From contig NC_064048.1 in assembly GCF_932526225.1 (NCBI RefSeq), positions 6,926,627 through 6,990,626 of the forward strand: a stretch of DNA of 64,000 nucleotides, given 5' to 3'. The notes under the pieces are model-generated. The model saw only the letters and a program-made list of their open reading frames with translations, had not been told where the DNA came from and ran no database searches. The stretch is from Nematostella vectensis. Taxonomy: Eukaryota; Cnidaria; Anthozoa; Actiniaria; Edwardsiidae. The first letter of the stretch is position 1. Each line of letters starts with the position of its first letter. The position numbers and the translations under genes are program-made. Shown here piece by piece: positions 47,401 to 58,421 of the stretch.

Positions 47401-50400
47401 CTGTAAGTTTGCCTTACAAACATATAGTCAAAACAGTACACTTCTTATCTGTGAGTTTTCTTCACGAACACATACAGTAGTCAAAACAGTAGACTTCTCA
47501 TCTGTAAGTTTGCTTCACAAACACATACACAGTAGTCAAAACAGTTGACTTCTCAACTGGAAGTTTGCCTCACTTCACAAACACATACAGTAGTTAAAAC
47601 AGTAGACTTCTCATCTTCTATTTTGCTTCACTAAACGTAACAGGGCTTCTGGAATTACGCGGAAAAAAACGAAAAATTATGCGGGATTCTTTGCTAAATT
47701 ACGTGCTAAATTAAGCGTAAAATCAATCATTACGCACTAAATTACGCGGGATTTTGCAATACATTTTTCTTTAAAAATCGAAATTTTGTGGGATTCTTTA
47801 CTGAATTACGCGCTAAATTACACGGAATATCAACTGTTACGCCCAAACTTGGCGTAAAAGCACGAAATAACTTGAAAAGGTTAATTTTTTGCGCGAAGAT
47901 ATCTTAGGCAAGTTTTCATTGGCTTCTAGCCACCAGCCAATTAAAAAAGGTATTTTATTATTAGTCCTAGGCCTTCGCGGTTTAGCAAAGAGTGCCTAGT
48001 CATTTTATTTGTTTTCGAAATTCAGTTCGAAATATCGCTCTCTTACGAAGAATATATCTCTTTTTTTGCGAAAAATAGAGGTAAGAACCCAAAAGAACAC
48101 ATCAGCTGTGCACTCAAATGTTTTGTCTTTCAAAATTTAGCCAAATTACGTGGGATTACGCGGAGAAAGCCAAATTACGCGCTTCCGCACAAGTGCGTAA
48201 TACCAGAAGCCCTGACACATATGTACAGTATACTTTTGCGATAGGAAAATGACTAGAAACAAGAGTTAAAGTTTTACATGTTAAATGCCTAGTTGCTGTT
48301 TTCCTGATGTTTCAAGCATTACTCCCAAACCACTGTGTTCAGCATGTGATGATGAAGCCATACCCTCATTGTAATTTTTCCATCAACTTTATCTCCTAGA
48401 CAAAATAAAACTTCAACTGTGTTGATTTTGCAATGCCTGTGTTGTCTAGTTTTTCTCTCTGCTCTAATCTGATTATTTTATTTTTCATTTTAGGATGGAA
48501 ATCGTCTGTTAACTGGGAGTAATGAGAAAATATTACGAATATTTGACCTGCAAAATTTGGACTCTGGTGAGTCTAAAACCATTTAATGTTACCACTAATA
48601 ATCAATCGATGTCATTTGTTCCTTTTTTATCTCAACTATTCTCTGCATGGTGATGTGTATACAATAGAAAGTACAAATCCCCTGATGAGTGAGCAACCAT
48701 GAGAAAAGCTTGTGGGGATTTGATGTTTTTTTTTCTGCATGCATACATTAACTGCTGTATTCAGTAAGATCCTAATAAATGATGTCTATCTGTGTTTCCA
48801 TATAACTGCTGTATTCAGTAAAATCCTAATAAATGATGTCTATCTGTTTCCATATAACTGCTGTATTCAGTAAGATCCTAATAAATGATGTCTATCTGTG
48901 TTTCCATATAACTGCTGTATTCAGTAAGATCCTAATAAATGATGTCTATCTGTGTTTCCATATAACTGCTGTATTCAGTAAGATCCTAATATACCTGAAT
49001 ATACTGAACCTTGCATACCCAGATGTACAGTATGTGTATGTATCTTTTCTTATCATGCACAGTAATAAATTATTTATTCTGGGGTTGTATAAGACCACAT
49101 GTGCTGGCCATATTTTCTCTGTTGTGGGCACAGTAAAGATTTGCTTTTGGGGCTTTCCAAGTAAAGGCAAACATTTAGGTTTTGAAAGTCTGATATGATA
49201 AGTCAGTCATACTGTTCGATTAAGGCTGAGCCATATTGAAGAAAAATATTGCTCAGCATCCCAGATACTATGTATTTAGTACTATCAGTGATTTTCTTGC
49301 CTATAATTAAGGTCCAAATCTTGGAAGGTCTAACATTATGCGGAAACGCATAAATTGCTTATTCAGCATAGGTAGCCTGAAAATATCTTTTAAAACATTT
49401 CCCTTGTCAATTCTGTTTAAGAATTGCTTTTGGCTGTCCTCTAATACATGGATGCACCTTTAGTATGACGTCACAGAATCAGTATACAACAAGATGCTGT
49501 CGAGTTGAATGACTCTTGTCCATGACACTGTGACCTCTCCTGTGAATCATTTAGAGGACAAACAATTATATTTATTTGCTTTATACAACAAAAGGCTTTC
49601 TTGTTTTTCAATTTAGTTTTTGGGAGCACACATGCATCCTAACACCAAGAGCGTGTGATTTTGGAATGTCACTGTATAAACTATATTTGCATGATTTGAT
49701 TATTGGTTTAGTGGGATGGGATTCATATGCTCTCAAACTACACATCTTAGGTGAACTTCACTTACAAGATATTTCGAGGCGTTTCTGTAATAACTCATTG
49801 AATCATTATGTATTTTTAGAGCCACAAGTACTTACTGGTCATACTGGAAGCATAAAGACTGCTTTGTGGAATAAGGAGAATAATATGGTGTATAGTGGCG
49901 GAGATGATAAAATGATAAGGTAAGGCAATGGGAGTGTATGTATTCCACTGTATGTGAAGTCACTTTGCTTGCAAAACAAATAGGATTTGTTCCCGTGAGT
50001 AAGATCAACACATGCAGTACAGTGCAGTAGGATAGAATGTTCTCTGGTATGAGATAAAGATTATTGACTGACTGAAAAAGGAATATACTAGATACTTCTT
50101 TACAGTAGAAGTACAGTAGAACTCAGCCATACTACACTTTCTACAAGGGGCTGACTTTCAATTGCCTTGATAACATGTACTCTCTGTAACAGTGGTCCAG
50201 TGTTTTTTTTCAGGGATCCATGATTAGAACCAAATCGAACAATAATGTTATCTTACAAAAGATAATAAGTAGTTTTCAATTTAGTAGTTAGTAGTTTTCT
50301 TGTTTATGGTTATTTATTTATTTGTTTGTTTATTTGTTTATTTATTTATTTATTTATATTTTTGGACTTGGTGATCTATGAAAATGCAAAAATTTTGTCA

Positions 50401-52907
50401 GTGATTTGTGATCGGTACCCCTTTGTTCCCTGCTTATATATGTAAGATGTTTCATAGACACTTGTACATTATTAAAGTTTTACTGTCACTAGTTTACTTC
50501 CAGTTGATTATGTAACAATCTTCGATGATTTTTAATGGAAAATGCGAAAAAAAGATTCAAAATTATAATAGCAGTGAGTCTATTGGAAGTTTCTTTGAGG
50601 ATGCAACTGATAATGTAGAAGGTTGCCTGTTTAATAGCGTTTAAGACGATTATTATGCCTGTTGCCTGTTAAATTGCGTTTAATAAGATTATTTTGTCTT
50701 TTGTCGTTGAGGTTTCTGTTTGCCCTCTGGAAGTAAACTGATAACGATGCGGCTTTAAGTACACATGCAATACCCTGCATGACAGAAAAATGATATACTA
50801 TAGGTCCAGGTTATTGTTTTCATAGTCCTGCTCATGTGGATTCTACTTGGCCATTGGCTAGAAAACTTCACAAACGTTATAATGCAAACCTTGTTTTGTA
50901 TTCCACATACAGTATCCTACTGTATATAACAACCTCAAACAAATTTTTGTATCCCTAATTAGACAAGCTCTTACTGGAAGTAAATAAATATTCTGTTCCA
51001 GGTTATGGGACACAAGGACTCTAGAAAACACACGTAACATTCAACTTCCCCACAACCTGACAAACATGGACATGAGCCGCGATGGGAATGTGCTGGTCAT
51101 CACCCATGGTACCACGGTTGTGTTTTACGAAACTGAAAGGTTTGTATGGCACTCAGGTGCCTTAGCCTGTATATACATACTAAAGGCTGATCAGCTACTG
51201 TATTTATACAGCAGCTGAGATTTAGGGGGGTTGTAGTGAGGGTGCACATGTAAACCTAGTGTCATCCATAGTCATCCCAATCCATAAAAAGCGAATAAAG
51301 AAGGGATTGATGCTTTTGTAATGCGGGATTGCTGTGAAAAATCACAAAAAAAACTGATATATTTCCGTTTTACCCTCCCTCACCCAGGCTCAGGGTCCCA
51401 ATTCGCTAATCCCAAAAACAGGAAGACTAATTCTGCAAAGATTAAGATTTCTGCTGCAGCTTCATGCTAAAATGAAACAGAATACATATCCTGTTTCTGC
51501 TCCGCCACCCCCAAGCAAACCCTTGTCCATTTTGTGTGAAGAAGAAAAACCTTATCCTCACCAACCTTTCTAATGTATCCCGCTTACAACAGTGAAGAGC
51601 CCATCCCTACGAGCCTGCTTACATGCTTTTTGCTTTCTTTCTTAAAGAAAGTTGTTTAACCGCTCAGGACTTTGTTATTGTTGTCTGTAGGTTCTTGGCA
51701 ATATTTGATTGAAAATATCTTGCTTTACTCTCTTGTATTAGCCGACGAAATCGAATGCCTTGTGTGCAATGCAATGTGCGGGAGTAAAAAACAGCGGCGT
51801 GATTTGCCTTCTTTGACAGAGCTGAGTCATAGAGCGATTTCTTAAGCCCGGAATCAGGGGAATTTTGCATTCTCCCCTTCCTTCCCTCCTCCCCCACACA
51901 CTGCCATTCCACCCATTCCCATGGTTTTCTAAATGAAGCTTTCAAAAGGTCCACCAAGCTTGCAAAACCCCTCCATACACCTATATCTAAAACTTTTGGC
52001 AAAAGGTGAACTCGTGCTGACTCCCTTATCTCTTTTTCGAAGATCATTTTTGTTTCTGAGCTTGCTTCACTGTTTAAATCATAGTGGTGATAAGCTCTCA
52101 CATTTATGTATTTCTTATTTGGTTTGTTTTCCTTTGTCAGTATGGATGTGATCAAATCATTTGAGATGCCTACCCTTGTATATGGCGCATCACTTCACCC
52201 CGACAAGTCTTGCTTTGTGGCCGGTGGAGAGGATTTAAAGATCTACAAGTTTGATTATGATACCGGAAAGGAATTGGGTAAGCTTTGATTGAATTATTAC
52301 TATAAATATTCCATTAATATACGGACGTGACACATTTTAGGATACACATGCAAAGGCCATAAGATTGCAGATCAGTTTTGTAGGAAGGCAAATGTTGTCA
52401 CTACAGAAAGAAATTGAGATTTTTTAACAAATTTTGTTTACGTATACATTGATTTTGCCAGTTTGCCCACCTCGATCTGTATATGTTTTTTTCTCTTTAA
52501 GTATGCCCTTTCCGTATGTTTGTCCATCTTTTGTTCCTTCGTTTGTACGTCCACGTCTTAACCCAGAGGTGTCCCTGCTCCAAATCCCTCCGGTCCCCTC
52601 TGTACTGTATGCGTCTTTCCCTCTTGCCAACAGAATCATATAAGGCTCACTGCCTGCCTCTTACGATTCCCTTTTGCCAACAGAATCATACAAGGGGCAC
52701 TTCGGACCAGTACATTGTGTCCGGTATTCTCCGGACGGAGAGCTCTACGCGTCCGGATCTGAGGACGGCACCCTACGCTTATGGCAACACACGGTCGGAA
52801 AGACGTACGGGTTGTGGCGGGCGGTACCCGCTGCTAACGGGACAATTACTAATAACACCACGAGCAAAAACGCTAACAGTGCGGCGGCTGCCGTTGCGAA
52901 CTCTTAG
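44458..52907 (+). CDS. STRAP: STRAP, serine-threonine kinase receptor-associated WD40 protein
   Basis: Eight coding exons: 44458-44566, 45401-45536, 46955-47036, 48494-48566, 49820-49919, 51002-51139, 52141-52277, 52684-52907; 332 aa in frame, TAG stop (human STRAP is 350). Recognisable family blocks are [20 protein letters not shown] at the N-terminus, [81 protein letters not shown] and [20 protein letters not shown] with DGTLRLWQ. These make seven WD40 blades. The tail is Asn/Ala/Thr-rich. In other animals STRAP works in the SMN complex for snRNP assembly and modulates TGF-beta receptor signalling. It is by far the most conserved gene here. Introns 2, 3 and 4 hold repeats, and the final acceptor is duplicated. 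Confidence 0.96.
45810..46585. mobile_element. hAT-like MITE with 8-bp target duplication, in STRAP intron 2
   Basis: GATTCCTG at 45802-45809 is repeated at 46586-46593, flanking inverted ends ACAGGTAGCCCAAGCTCTTT and its inverse AAGAGCTTGGACTACCTGT. Arms of about 120 bp continue as TTTACGGTAAACATAGGGCG and TTGCTGAAAAGA. A second inverted pair lies inside (about 45985-46075 and 46222-46305), so the whole element can fold into a long hairpin. An 8-bp duplication is typical of hAT elements. No transposase. Confidence 0.78.
46628..46685. repeat. Perfect 20-bp hairpin in STRAP intron 2
   Basis: CACAGGTAGCCCAGGCTCAC (46628-46647) and its exact reverse complement (46666-46685) are separated by 18 bp. 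The arm resembles the ends of the MITE just upstream and may be a minimal deletion derivative. Confidence 0.85.
46990..47630 (+). repeat. Minisatellite made of the STRAP exon 3 end plus its splice donor
   Basis: About 11 tandem copies (46-56 bp each) of AGTTTGCCTCACAAACATAT, AGTCAAAACAGTAGACTTCT, CATCT|GTA. The first copy is the true 3' end of exon 3 ([10 protein letters not shown]) with donor GTAAGT at 47037. Later copies keep most of the TCT|GTAAGTTTGC donor. The frames through this array are not extra exons as far as I can tell. Confidence 0.9.
47641..48214. mobile_element. MITE with CAGGGCTTCTGG termini, in STRAP intron 3
   Basis: Starts CAGGGCTTCTGGAATTACGC and ends GCGTAATACCAGAAGCCCTG. 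Many internal copies of AAATTACGCGGGATT-like words lie near both ends. CAGGG...CCCTG ends suggest a hAT-type origin. A clear target duplication was not seen. No coding content. Confidence 0.78.
48750..48990 (+). repeat. 54-57 bp tandem repeat in STRAP intron 4
   Basis: About 4.5 copies of ATAACTGCTGTATTCAGTAA, GATCCTAATAAATGATGTCT, ATCTGTGTTTCCAT. A plus-strand frame at 48833-49198 is a by-product. Confidence 0.9.
52621..52700 (+). other. Duplicated 3' splice site before the last STRAP exon
   Basis: TTGCCAACAGAATCATATAAGG (acceptor AG at 52632-52633) recurs 50 bp later as the start of the real exon 8 (acceptor AG at 52682-52683, then AATCATACAAGG). Only the second copy continues the WD40 frame; use of the first would add 50 bases and shift the frame. 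Confidence 0.85.
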
Positions 52908-53008
52908 CTTTATACATAGTTCGACGTCTTCGGTCTATGTAAAGGGGCAGACCACTGAACGAGCAATAGGTGTGTGGGTGGGTGGTCTGTTACTCTCTCT
53001 AGGGGCGG

Positions 53009-53014
53009 AATAAA
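53009..53014 (+). terminator. Candidate STRAP polyadenylation signal
   Basis: AATAAA about 100 bases after the STRAP stop codon, the first such hexamer downstream. Confidence 0.55.
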
Positions 53015-54282
53015 AGTAAAAGTAGTTACCTCCATACTCTCTGACCCTTCAAAACCTCGCTCACACATGTCCAACTTCGGCGTTTGCGTCTCTCCGCTTA
53101 AGTATGCACTGCACTCGAGTCTAATATAACTACATCCCAACAATGTTTTGCGGGCGCTGTTGGACGAAGAGTTAACAAATCTTCAGAGGCAAGATATCAA
53201 AGTGGAAGGCATGCAGTGTTTATCATAAAACACTCCATAAGATATTCACTGCACAAGACCAACAACACTACTAAGTGGAAATCCCGCAAACGTTAAAGTT
53301 ATTTAACCAGAGATGGAAAGGAAATGAAAAAGGAACCGTTCCTTCCCACTTGTTTGTGCTTTGCACTTTCTTTCACAAGCACTATAATTTCATATCGTCT
53401 TCGCCCCTTTTCGCGTCTTTGCTAATTTTCCTCTTAGACCGCTAAAGAGACTGGTATGTCTTCCTTAATATTTGTACAAAAGCAAATTACTATGCACTAG
53501 CGAGTTACCGTTTATAATAAGAAATATAGATGCTATTGTATTTGAACGGACGTGTCTTTTGCATGTCCGTAAATAAGTGAGAAAGTTAAAAGTAAAAGTT
53601 AAGTATAAATTATTTTGACTGGATTTGTTTATAAAGAGCTTGAGTGGGGATGACATCTTGTGAAAAAATCTCGAAACAAAGCAGAAATCAGGGGCGTAGC
53701 CAGGGGAAGGGCCCATGGGAAAGATGTATGAGACAACACTTAAATTACAGGAGAAAATGTTTATTATGGGTCTATTTGGCGGGCCACGTGTACAGAAGTG
53801 CCGAGGTGAGACTTGAAACCTTCATTTTGTTGTCCGTCTGTTTGTCGAGAGGGAAAAGGGCAGTTATAGAAATCATATGGAAAAGGGATAGTATTTAATG
53901 ATCCTTAATAAGAAATTGCCTACTATTTTGTAGCCGAGACGAAGGGGGGGGGGGGGGGGGGGTTGTTCCATGTGTTTCAAGATGTGGTCTAACAGTAGAT
54001 AATCTCACGAGAAGATCAGAGAAAGACAACAACACGAGTGTTTAGCTCTGTAGCCAAGATGGAGGGCTGCATCCGGGACTTTATTGTTCTTACCACAGGG
54101 AACCCAGATATTGTAACATCCTTTCTCTTTTGAGAAAGTGAAACAGAGGCTTATAACATAACTAACAATTGTCCTTGCGTATAGCGACGTGCTGATAAAC
54201 ATTGTTCCCAGTTCTAGACAAAATGTAAACAATAAGAATAAAAGATACAATCAACTATTTAACATCCGATTAGTCTCTTGTT

Positions 54283-54570
54283 TCAACTCGTGATATAATC
54301 CCTAAGGTAGCTTGGTTGCGTAGTTGTCCGTGAGGATCTCCGTATGGGTATTATAGGTGGTGTCTGTTCCTCAGCAACCGCATTAGGTGTTTCCACTTGC
54401 GCTGGTGTTTCTGGTGATTGGGTGGTAGTACTAGATTCCATTTCCGCGGGTGGTAGTACTACTTCTGGTTTCCTTGACGAAAATTCAGGTTGAGTTTCCG
54501 AAGTTTTCCTTAGATCGATTCGGTTTCTTCTATACTTCCCAGAAGGCGTTTCGATGTCATACGACCTTTC
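54283..54570 (-). pseudogene. C-terminal tail of a Gypsy-type pol polyprotein
   Basis: A 95-codon minus-strand frame with a TGA stop. It reads ERSYDIETPSGKYRRNRIDL, then a Ser/Thr/Glu/Pro-rich linker and RRSSRTTTQPSYLRDYIT. Integrase tails of Ty3/Gypsy elements end in this way (ETPSGxxxRRNR then a basic RRSxR motif). The rest of the element is not recognisable; sequence from 54571 up to about 54660 continues out of frame. A remnant distinct from the element at 58-62 kb, whose tail differs. Confidence 0.7.
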
Positions 54571-55000
54571 ATCGAGTCTCCGTGTTCATCCCTCTATGCA
54601 CGCCTGCTCTTTGTCTAATTTTTCCCATCATACCTTCATAGAACTCTTGCGATTGTAACGAGCGTCAAATCTGTCGAGTGAATTTCATCGATGACACACC
54701 ACTGCGCATGTGCAGAAGGCTATCTAGGTGGAAGCGCATGCGAATATGGGAAGTACCACTGATTGTTTGTAGCCTTTTAGTACAGGAAATTGGAGCTAGT
54801 TCATCGGTCGTATAAGAGTAACATAGCAACTGAGGAAAACACACTATGTAACTAATTTTTACGGTACTTAAATTTTGAGATTACGATTGTTGTGTTATGT
54901 TTGTCTTCGAACAAATAGAAGAGTTAATATTCGCCGAACACCAAAATTTAGTAATGTAGTTTTCGGGTACACGAGCATCCCCTCAAGGTTGTTTTCAACC

Positions 55001-55459
55001 CGCGGGAGGGACTCCCATATTATGATGACGGGGGTTCTTGTAGGGGATTTCATTTTTACCCCCAAGAGGTACCAAAAAGGGCGTGGCTCGAGCCAATTAT
55101 TATTCCTAAAAAGTACCAACAAAATATAGACTTTTACACTATTTTTATTGCTGCAAATGACAATTCATCAAGCACCTCCACCAGTTATGTTTACAAAAGT
55201 TAATCCTTGAAATCTGAGATTAAGGGGTATGCGACCCACTACAGGACAATAGGAACCGGAAACGTACATTTGTAATTGAAAAGCATTTAAATCCATTTCA
55301 TTATTTTTTTTTTTAAATATCGAGGTAGCAGCTTGTTCTGACCCCTAAAAGGTACCGTGTCACAAAAAAAAAAATGCCAGCGCTTGAACTCGAGCCCCCT
55401 AAAAGGTACCAAACCCGTGATTTTTCCCCGTCATCTCGGTAGAAGGAGTGCCTCCCCCA
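55001..55459. repeat. MITE of the GGACTCCC/GACGGGG family, copy 3
   Basis: Left end GCGGGAGGGACTCCCATATT then GATGACGGGGGTTC; right end CCCCGTCATCTCGGTAGAAG then GAGTGCCTCCCCC. AGGTACC words occur just inside both ends. Same general layout as the copies at 20667 and 32923. Confidence 0.65.
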
Positions 55460-57207
55460 GGGAATTTCAATATCTAACCAACTATTCAAAAAAAAAAAAA
55501 AAAAAAAAAACTCGAAATTTATCTATTCCAAGCATACCTCGTCTCTAACTGCAATAGTTCCAAACATCATGACGACTACCTGGAGCTCTCTGCATTGACG
55601 AGCAAACATGTGCTACATTTCTGTATGGCAAAACTGAACCACGTGACCGCAGCAGCCAATCCGCAGCCATAAAGTTCACGTGACTCTGCGTGGTAACGCA
55701 TCAGTTTTGAATCTCCCACGACCGGGAATCGCATTCAACTTCCAGGATTCTGCGAACTGCGACTATGTTTACTTCAGGTAGTCTTACATGCAGTTAAACG
55801 CTGGCACCCTAATTAACCCATTGGCTATTTTTGAGCCTAATTTACAAAAAAGAAAAGAAAAAAAAACTGTCTGAAAACAGATAACTCCCCCATTTTAAGT
55901 TTTTTGACAGCCCGTCAAAGTCAAACACCTCTACACCTAGGGTGTTCTTAAAATCCACATGTTCCTATACGCGGGTTTTACTGTATCGTTTCTTTTAATT
56001 ATTGCAAGACAAATTGTGTAGAAAACATAAATCGAAATTTTAACAGCTGCTTCCTTTACAGTGCTATTCCCAACGAGACAAGGATCTTGGATCCGTCGAG
56101 GTCGCGCAACAAGAAATTCAACTGTCATGAGCCGAGAAGAATAATGCCCACACTTTACATATGAAGAAAACGTTGTCGTTTTGGGAGTCTGGTACCGAGG
56201 AAACTTTAGTTATTCTTTTCAGTGACCTTCTCGACTAACTAAAGATGGTCACAGTAACTGTTTTTTCTCTTCTGGTTACAAGTCATAAAGTTTACGAAGC
56301 CCCTGGGTACGCTTACCTTAAAAATTACAAGAATCATGCAGATTTTCCAGATAAGGAATATATTAGTTTCCTTATATGGAAGTGACCGCGTTTGCCAAAA
56401 ACGAACATTTTGGGCTCAATTTTCTTGATATGCAGGGTATCTGTAAACAGTTTGTTTTATTATAGCGGAGCTCCATAGGTATAGAAATATGGTATAACTA
56501 TGCGACTTGGTTTTGTGGTCATTGCACGGGTACCCTGTGGTGTCACTCGCCAGCCAGTCAGTCAGCCGCGCAACTCCCAGGCCTCACTCGGCCCCGTAGT
56601 GGCGGCTAAATACAAGCACGGAGCAAGGGAAAAGTTCTTGTCATGCGTTGATTATTTCTTTTTGCCTCAAATTTTGTGACTTAAGAATAAAGTCAACTAG
56701 AGGAGATCTACTAACATTCATTCACGCCAAGATTTATGTAAGGATATGTCTGGTTTTTGCTAGTAAATTTAACTAATAGTTCACATTAAAAAGGCCTCTT
56801 TAGAGGCCTGTGGTGATGAAAGGGTTAAGATAATGGGAAAGGGGAAATGTCAAGAAATGCTCAATCAAATTATTTACATTACCTTTCAAGTTGAGTCAGT
56901 TCCCTTTATATCTCCTCTCCCGTCGACTATTTTTTAGTCAATTGATATTCTTTGCTTCCTCACTACCTCAAACATAGATCAATGAAAGGGTTTGGTTTGA
57001 AATTAGAAGTTAGCATTTTAGCACTGTCAGGGATGCCTTAGATGTTTTTTTAGGATTTGCTTCCAAAATAAATCTGTTTTTTCTTCATTGCATTCATTTT
57101 GGAGTAGGCCACCAACAACAAGACCACTATATGGTAAATGGTGGGTGCACCAATATGTAATGCATGAAAGGAGATATATTTTTGGATTTTAATTTCCAAG
57201 ACATTTT
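55460..57207. other. Gene-free stretch
   Basis: Contains poly-A at 55488-55510, repeat copy 2 (56159-56442) and, at about 56455-56640, a TATAGCGGAGCTCCATAGGT-type repeat with relatives near 43960 and 63090. No coding exon recognised. Confidence 0.55.
56159..56442 (+). repeat. Dispersed repeat, copy 2
   Basis: Same orientation as 42957-43215. Slightly longer, with an insertion near 56270-56290 relative to copy 1. Confidence 0.7.
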
Positions 57208-57342
57208 TCTGAAGCCTCGGCCTCTGAGGCTCAGCTAAGGGAATGGGAAGGCCAGTGGGCTTATCGGCTTAAGTCTATCTACCCGCGGGGTCTTAATAGT
57301 GATGACTTTTTTTGTAGTAGGAACCCACGTAGAGATGTGTAA
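57208..57342 (+). pseudogene. Probable C-terminal end of a Penelope-like (GIY-YIG) retroelement
   Basis: A 44-codon frame ending in TAA reads EAQLREWEGQWAYRLKSIYP then RGLNSDDFF. The pattern of an acidic/basic E..W helix followed by KLxTxxPxGLN is typical of the end of GIY-YIG endonuclease domains fused to Penelope-like reverse transcriptases. No RT motif was found upstream, so only the 3' end of the element remains. Short length limits confidence. Confidence 0.5.
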
Positions 57343-57463
57343 ATTCTTTTTATCCATAGCGCGCGCTATTCTAGAAAATGCGCGTTTTTGTCAGTTGTAA
57401 TGTTTTTGCGTCTCGCGCCACTATTCTGATGTAAATAAGCTTGTAATGATTCACCTTCTTCAG

Positions 57464-57505
57464 TCTGCCCTGAAGAAGTCTTATTAAAGACGAAAATTTG
57501 GCAGA
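57464..57505 (+). ncRNA. Weak hammerhead-ribozyme-like motif downstream of the Penelope-like fragment
   Basis: CTGAAGA (57470-57476, fitting CUGANGA) is followed by a stem GTCTT-ATTA-AAGAC and then GAAA (57492-57495). TCTGCC (57464-57469) can pair with GGCAGA (57500-57505). The core order CUGANGA-stem-GAAA is that of hammerheads. The cleavage-site strand and stem III are not convincing. Confidence 0.25.
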
Positions 57506-57719
57506 GTCGATTTCCAGTTTTTGGTGTATTGTATTCATTGTTCTGGTACGAGATCGCGACAGTTTGGGCTTTTTGATTCTATTTCAAATCTTTGGAATGC
57601 TGTTACATCCATGACCTATTCTGCACAAGGGCAAAGCTTGTCGGAGTATTGTTTTGATTAAAAAAAATATTTATAATGGAACTTCTATGATGGGACATAA
57701 GAATTTGCCATTAGACTCT

Positions 57720-57905
57720 TGACAACTTTGACCAATGGTTCAACGTCACACTCAAAGTCTCACAATTCCCGCCACTGTGTACCTCAAAGGCGCCGATCGC
57801 AAAACCTTCAACACCACATTACCTTTAATGCAATCAGGAGGAGTCATTGACCGCAGAATTGGTATCTCTGTAACTCGTGTTCATGATTTTATGATCGAGC
57901 CTTGA
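57720..57905 (+). other. Short unrecognised open frame
   Basis: A plus-strand frame without a start codon reads LTIPATVYLKGADRKTF and later GGVIDRRIGISVTRVHDFM to a TGA. Its composition looks coding, perhaps a transposon remnant, but I do not recognise the family. Confidence 0.25.
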
Positions 57906-57989
57906 ATTACTTATTTATTATAAAGAACATCTTATTTACCCTTTGAAATATCCCCGTCAAACTCTCTTCGGAGACCCCACTTTTCGAAG

Positions 57990-58112
57990 TTTAGAACACT
58001 ATGCTTCGAATAAACCCTTGTTTTCAGCCTTGTATGGCGAGTACGGACATCTTATCAGAACACTATGCTTCGAATAAACCCTTGTTGCCAGCCTTACGGC
58101 GATTACTGACAC
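57990..58112 (+). repeat. Local tandem repeat, the target of the Gypsy insertion (left side)
   Basis: Two copies of a unit of about 65 bp: GAACACTATGCTTCGAATAA, ACCCTTGTTGCCAGCCTTAC, GGCGATTACTGACACCTTAT. The array resumes beyond the element at 62413-62500. Confidence 0.85.
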
Positions 58113-58117
58113 CTTAT

Positions 58118-58327
58118 TGTAACGAAAAGCTATTTAGAGTTTCTATAGGCTTTATTGCGGATTCGTGGTCGATTTGTTTGTCTTATTTATGCTCAGTCTA
58201 TTTTTCCAACTGACCCCGTGTCATATATCAATACTGTGATATCCGGGGCACGTGGGGGAGCAGTGACTCATTGCATAACAAAATCACTAATAACAAATCA
58301 CTAACTGAACATAACAATGTTGTTACA
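58118..58327 (-). repeat. 3' LTR of the Gypsy element
   Basis: 210 bp, bounded by TGTAAC and GTTACA. It differs from the other LTR by several substitutions and a 19-bp internal indel (TAACAAAATCACTAA region), indicating an old insertion. Confidence 0.9.
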
Positions 58328-58342
58328 TCTTTCCTTTTCCTT
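58328..58342 (-). promoter_or_regulatory. Polypurine tract
   Basis: AAGGAAAAGGAAAGA on the minus strand lies directly before the 3' LTR, the expected plus-strand priming site. Confidence 0.75.
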
Positions 58343-58421
58343 AATGTTTATGTAGGAAAGTCCTGTAAGTGTTAAAAGGACCCTGTGCAGACCAGGTTCA
58401 CTTTGCTGTATAGTCCTGTAG

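Noticed and set aside
46994-47630. CRISPR-like regular repeats in the STRAP intron
   Set aside because: Contiguous tandem units without unique spacers, derived from the adjacent exon end.
51664-52155. 163-codon minus-strand frame
   Set aside because: Antisense to STRAP intron 6 and the exon 7 edge; no motif and unlike any family I know.
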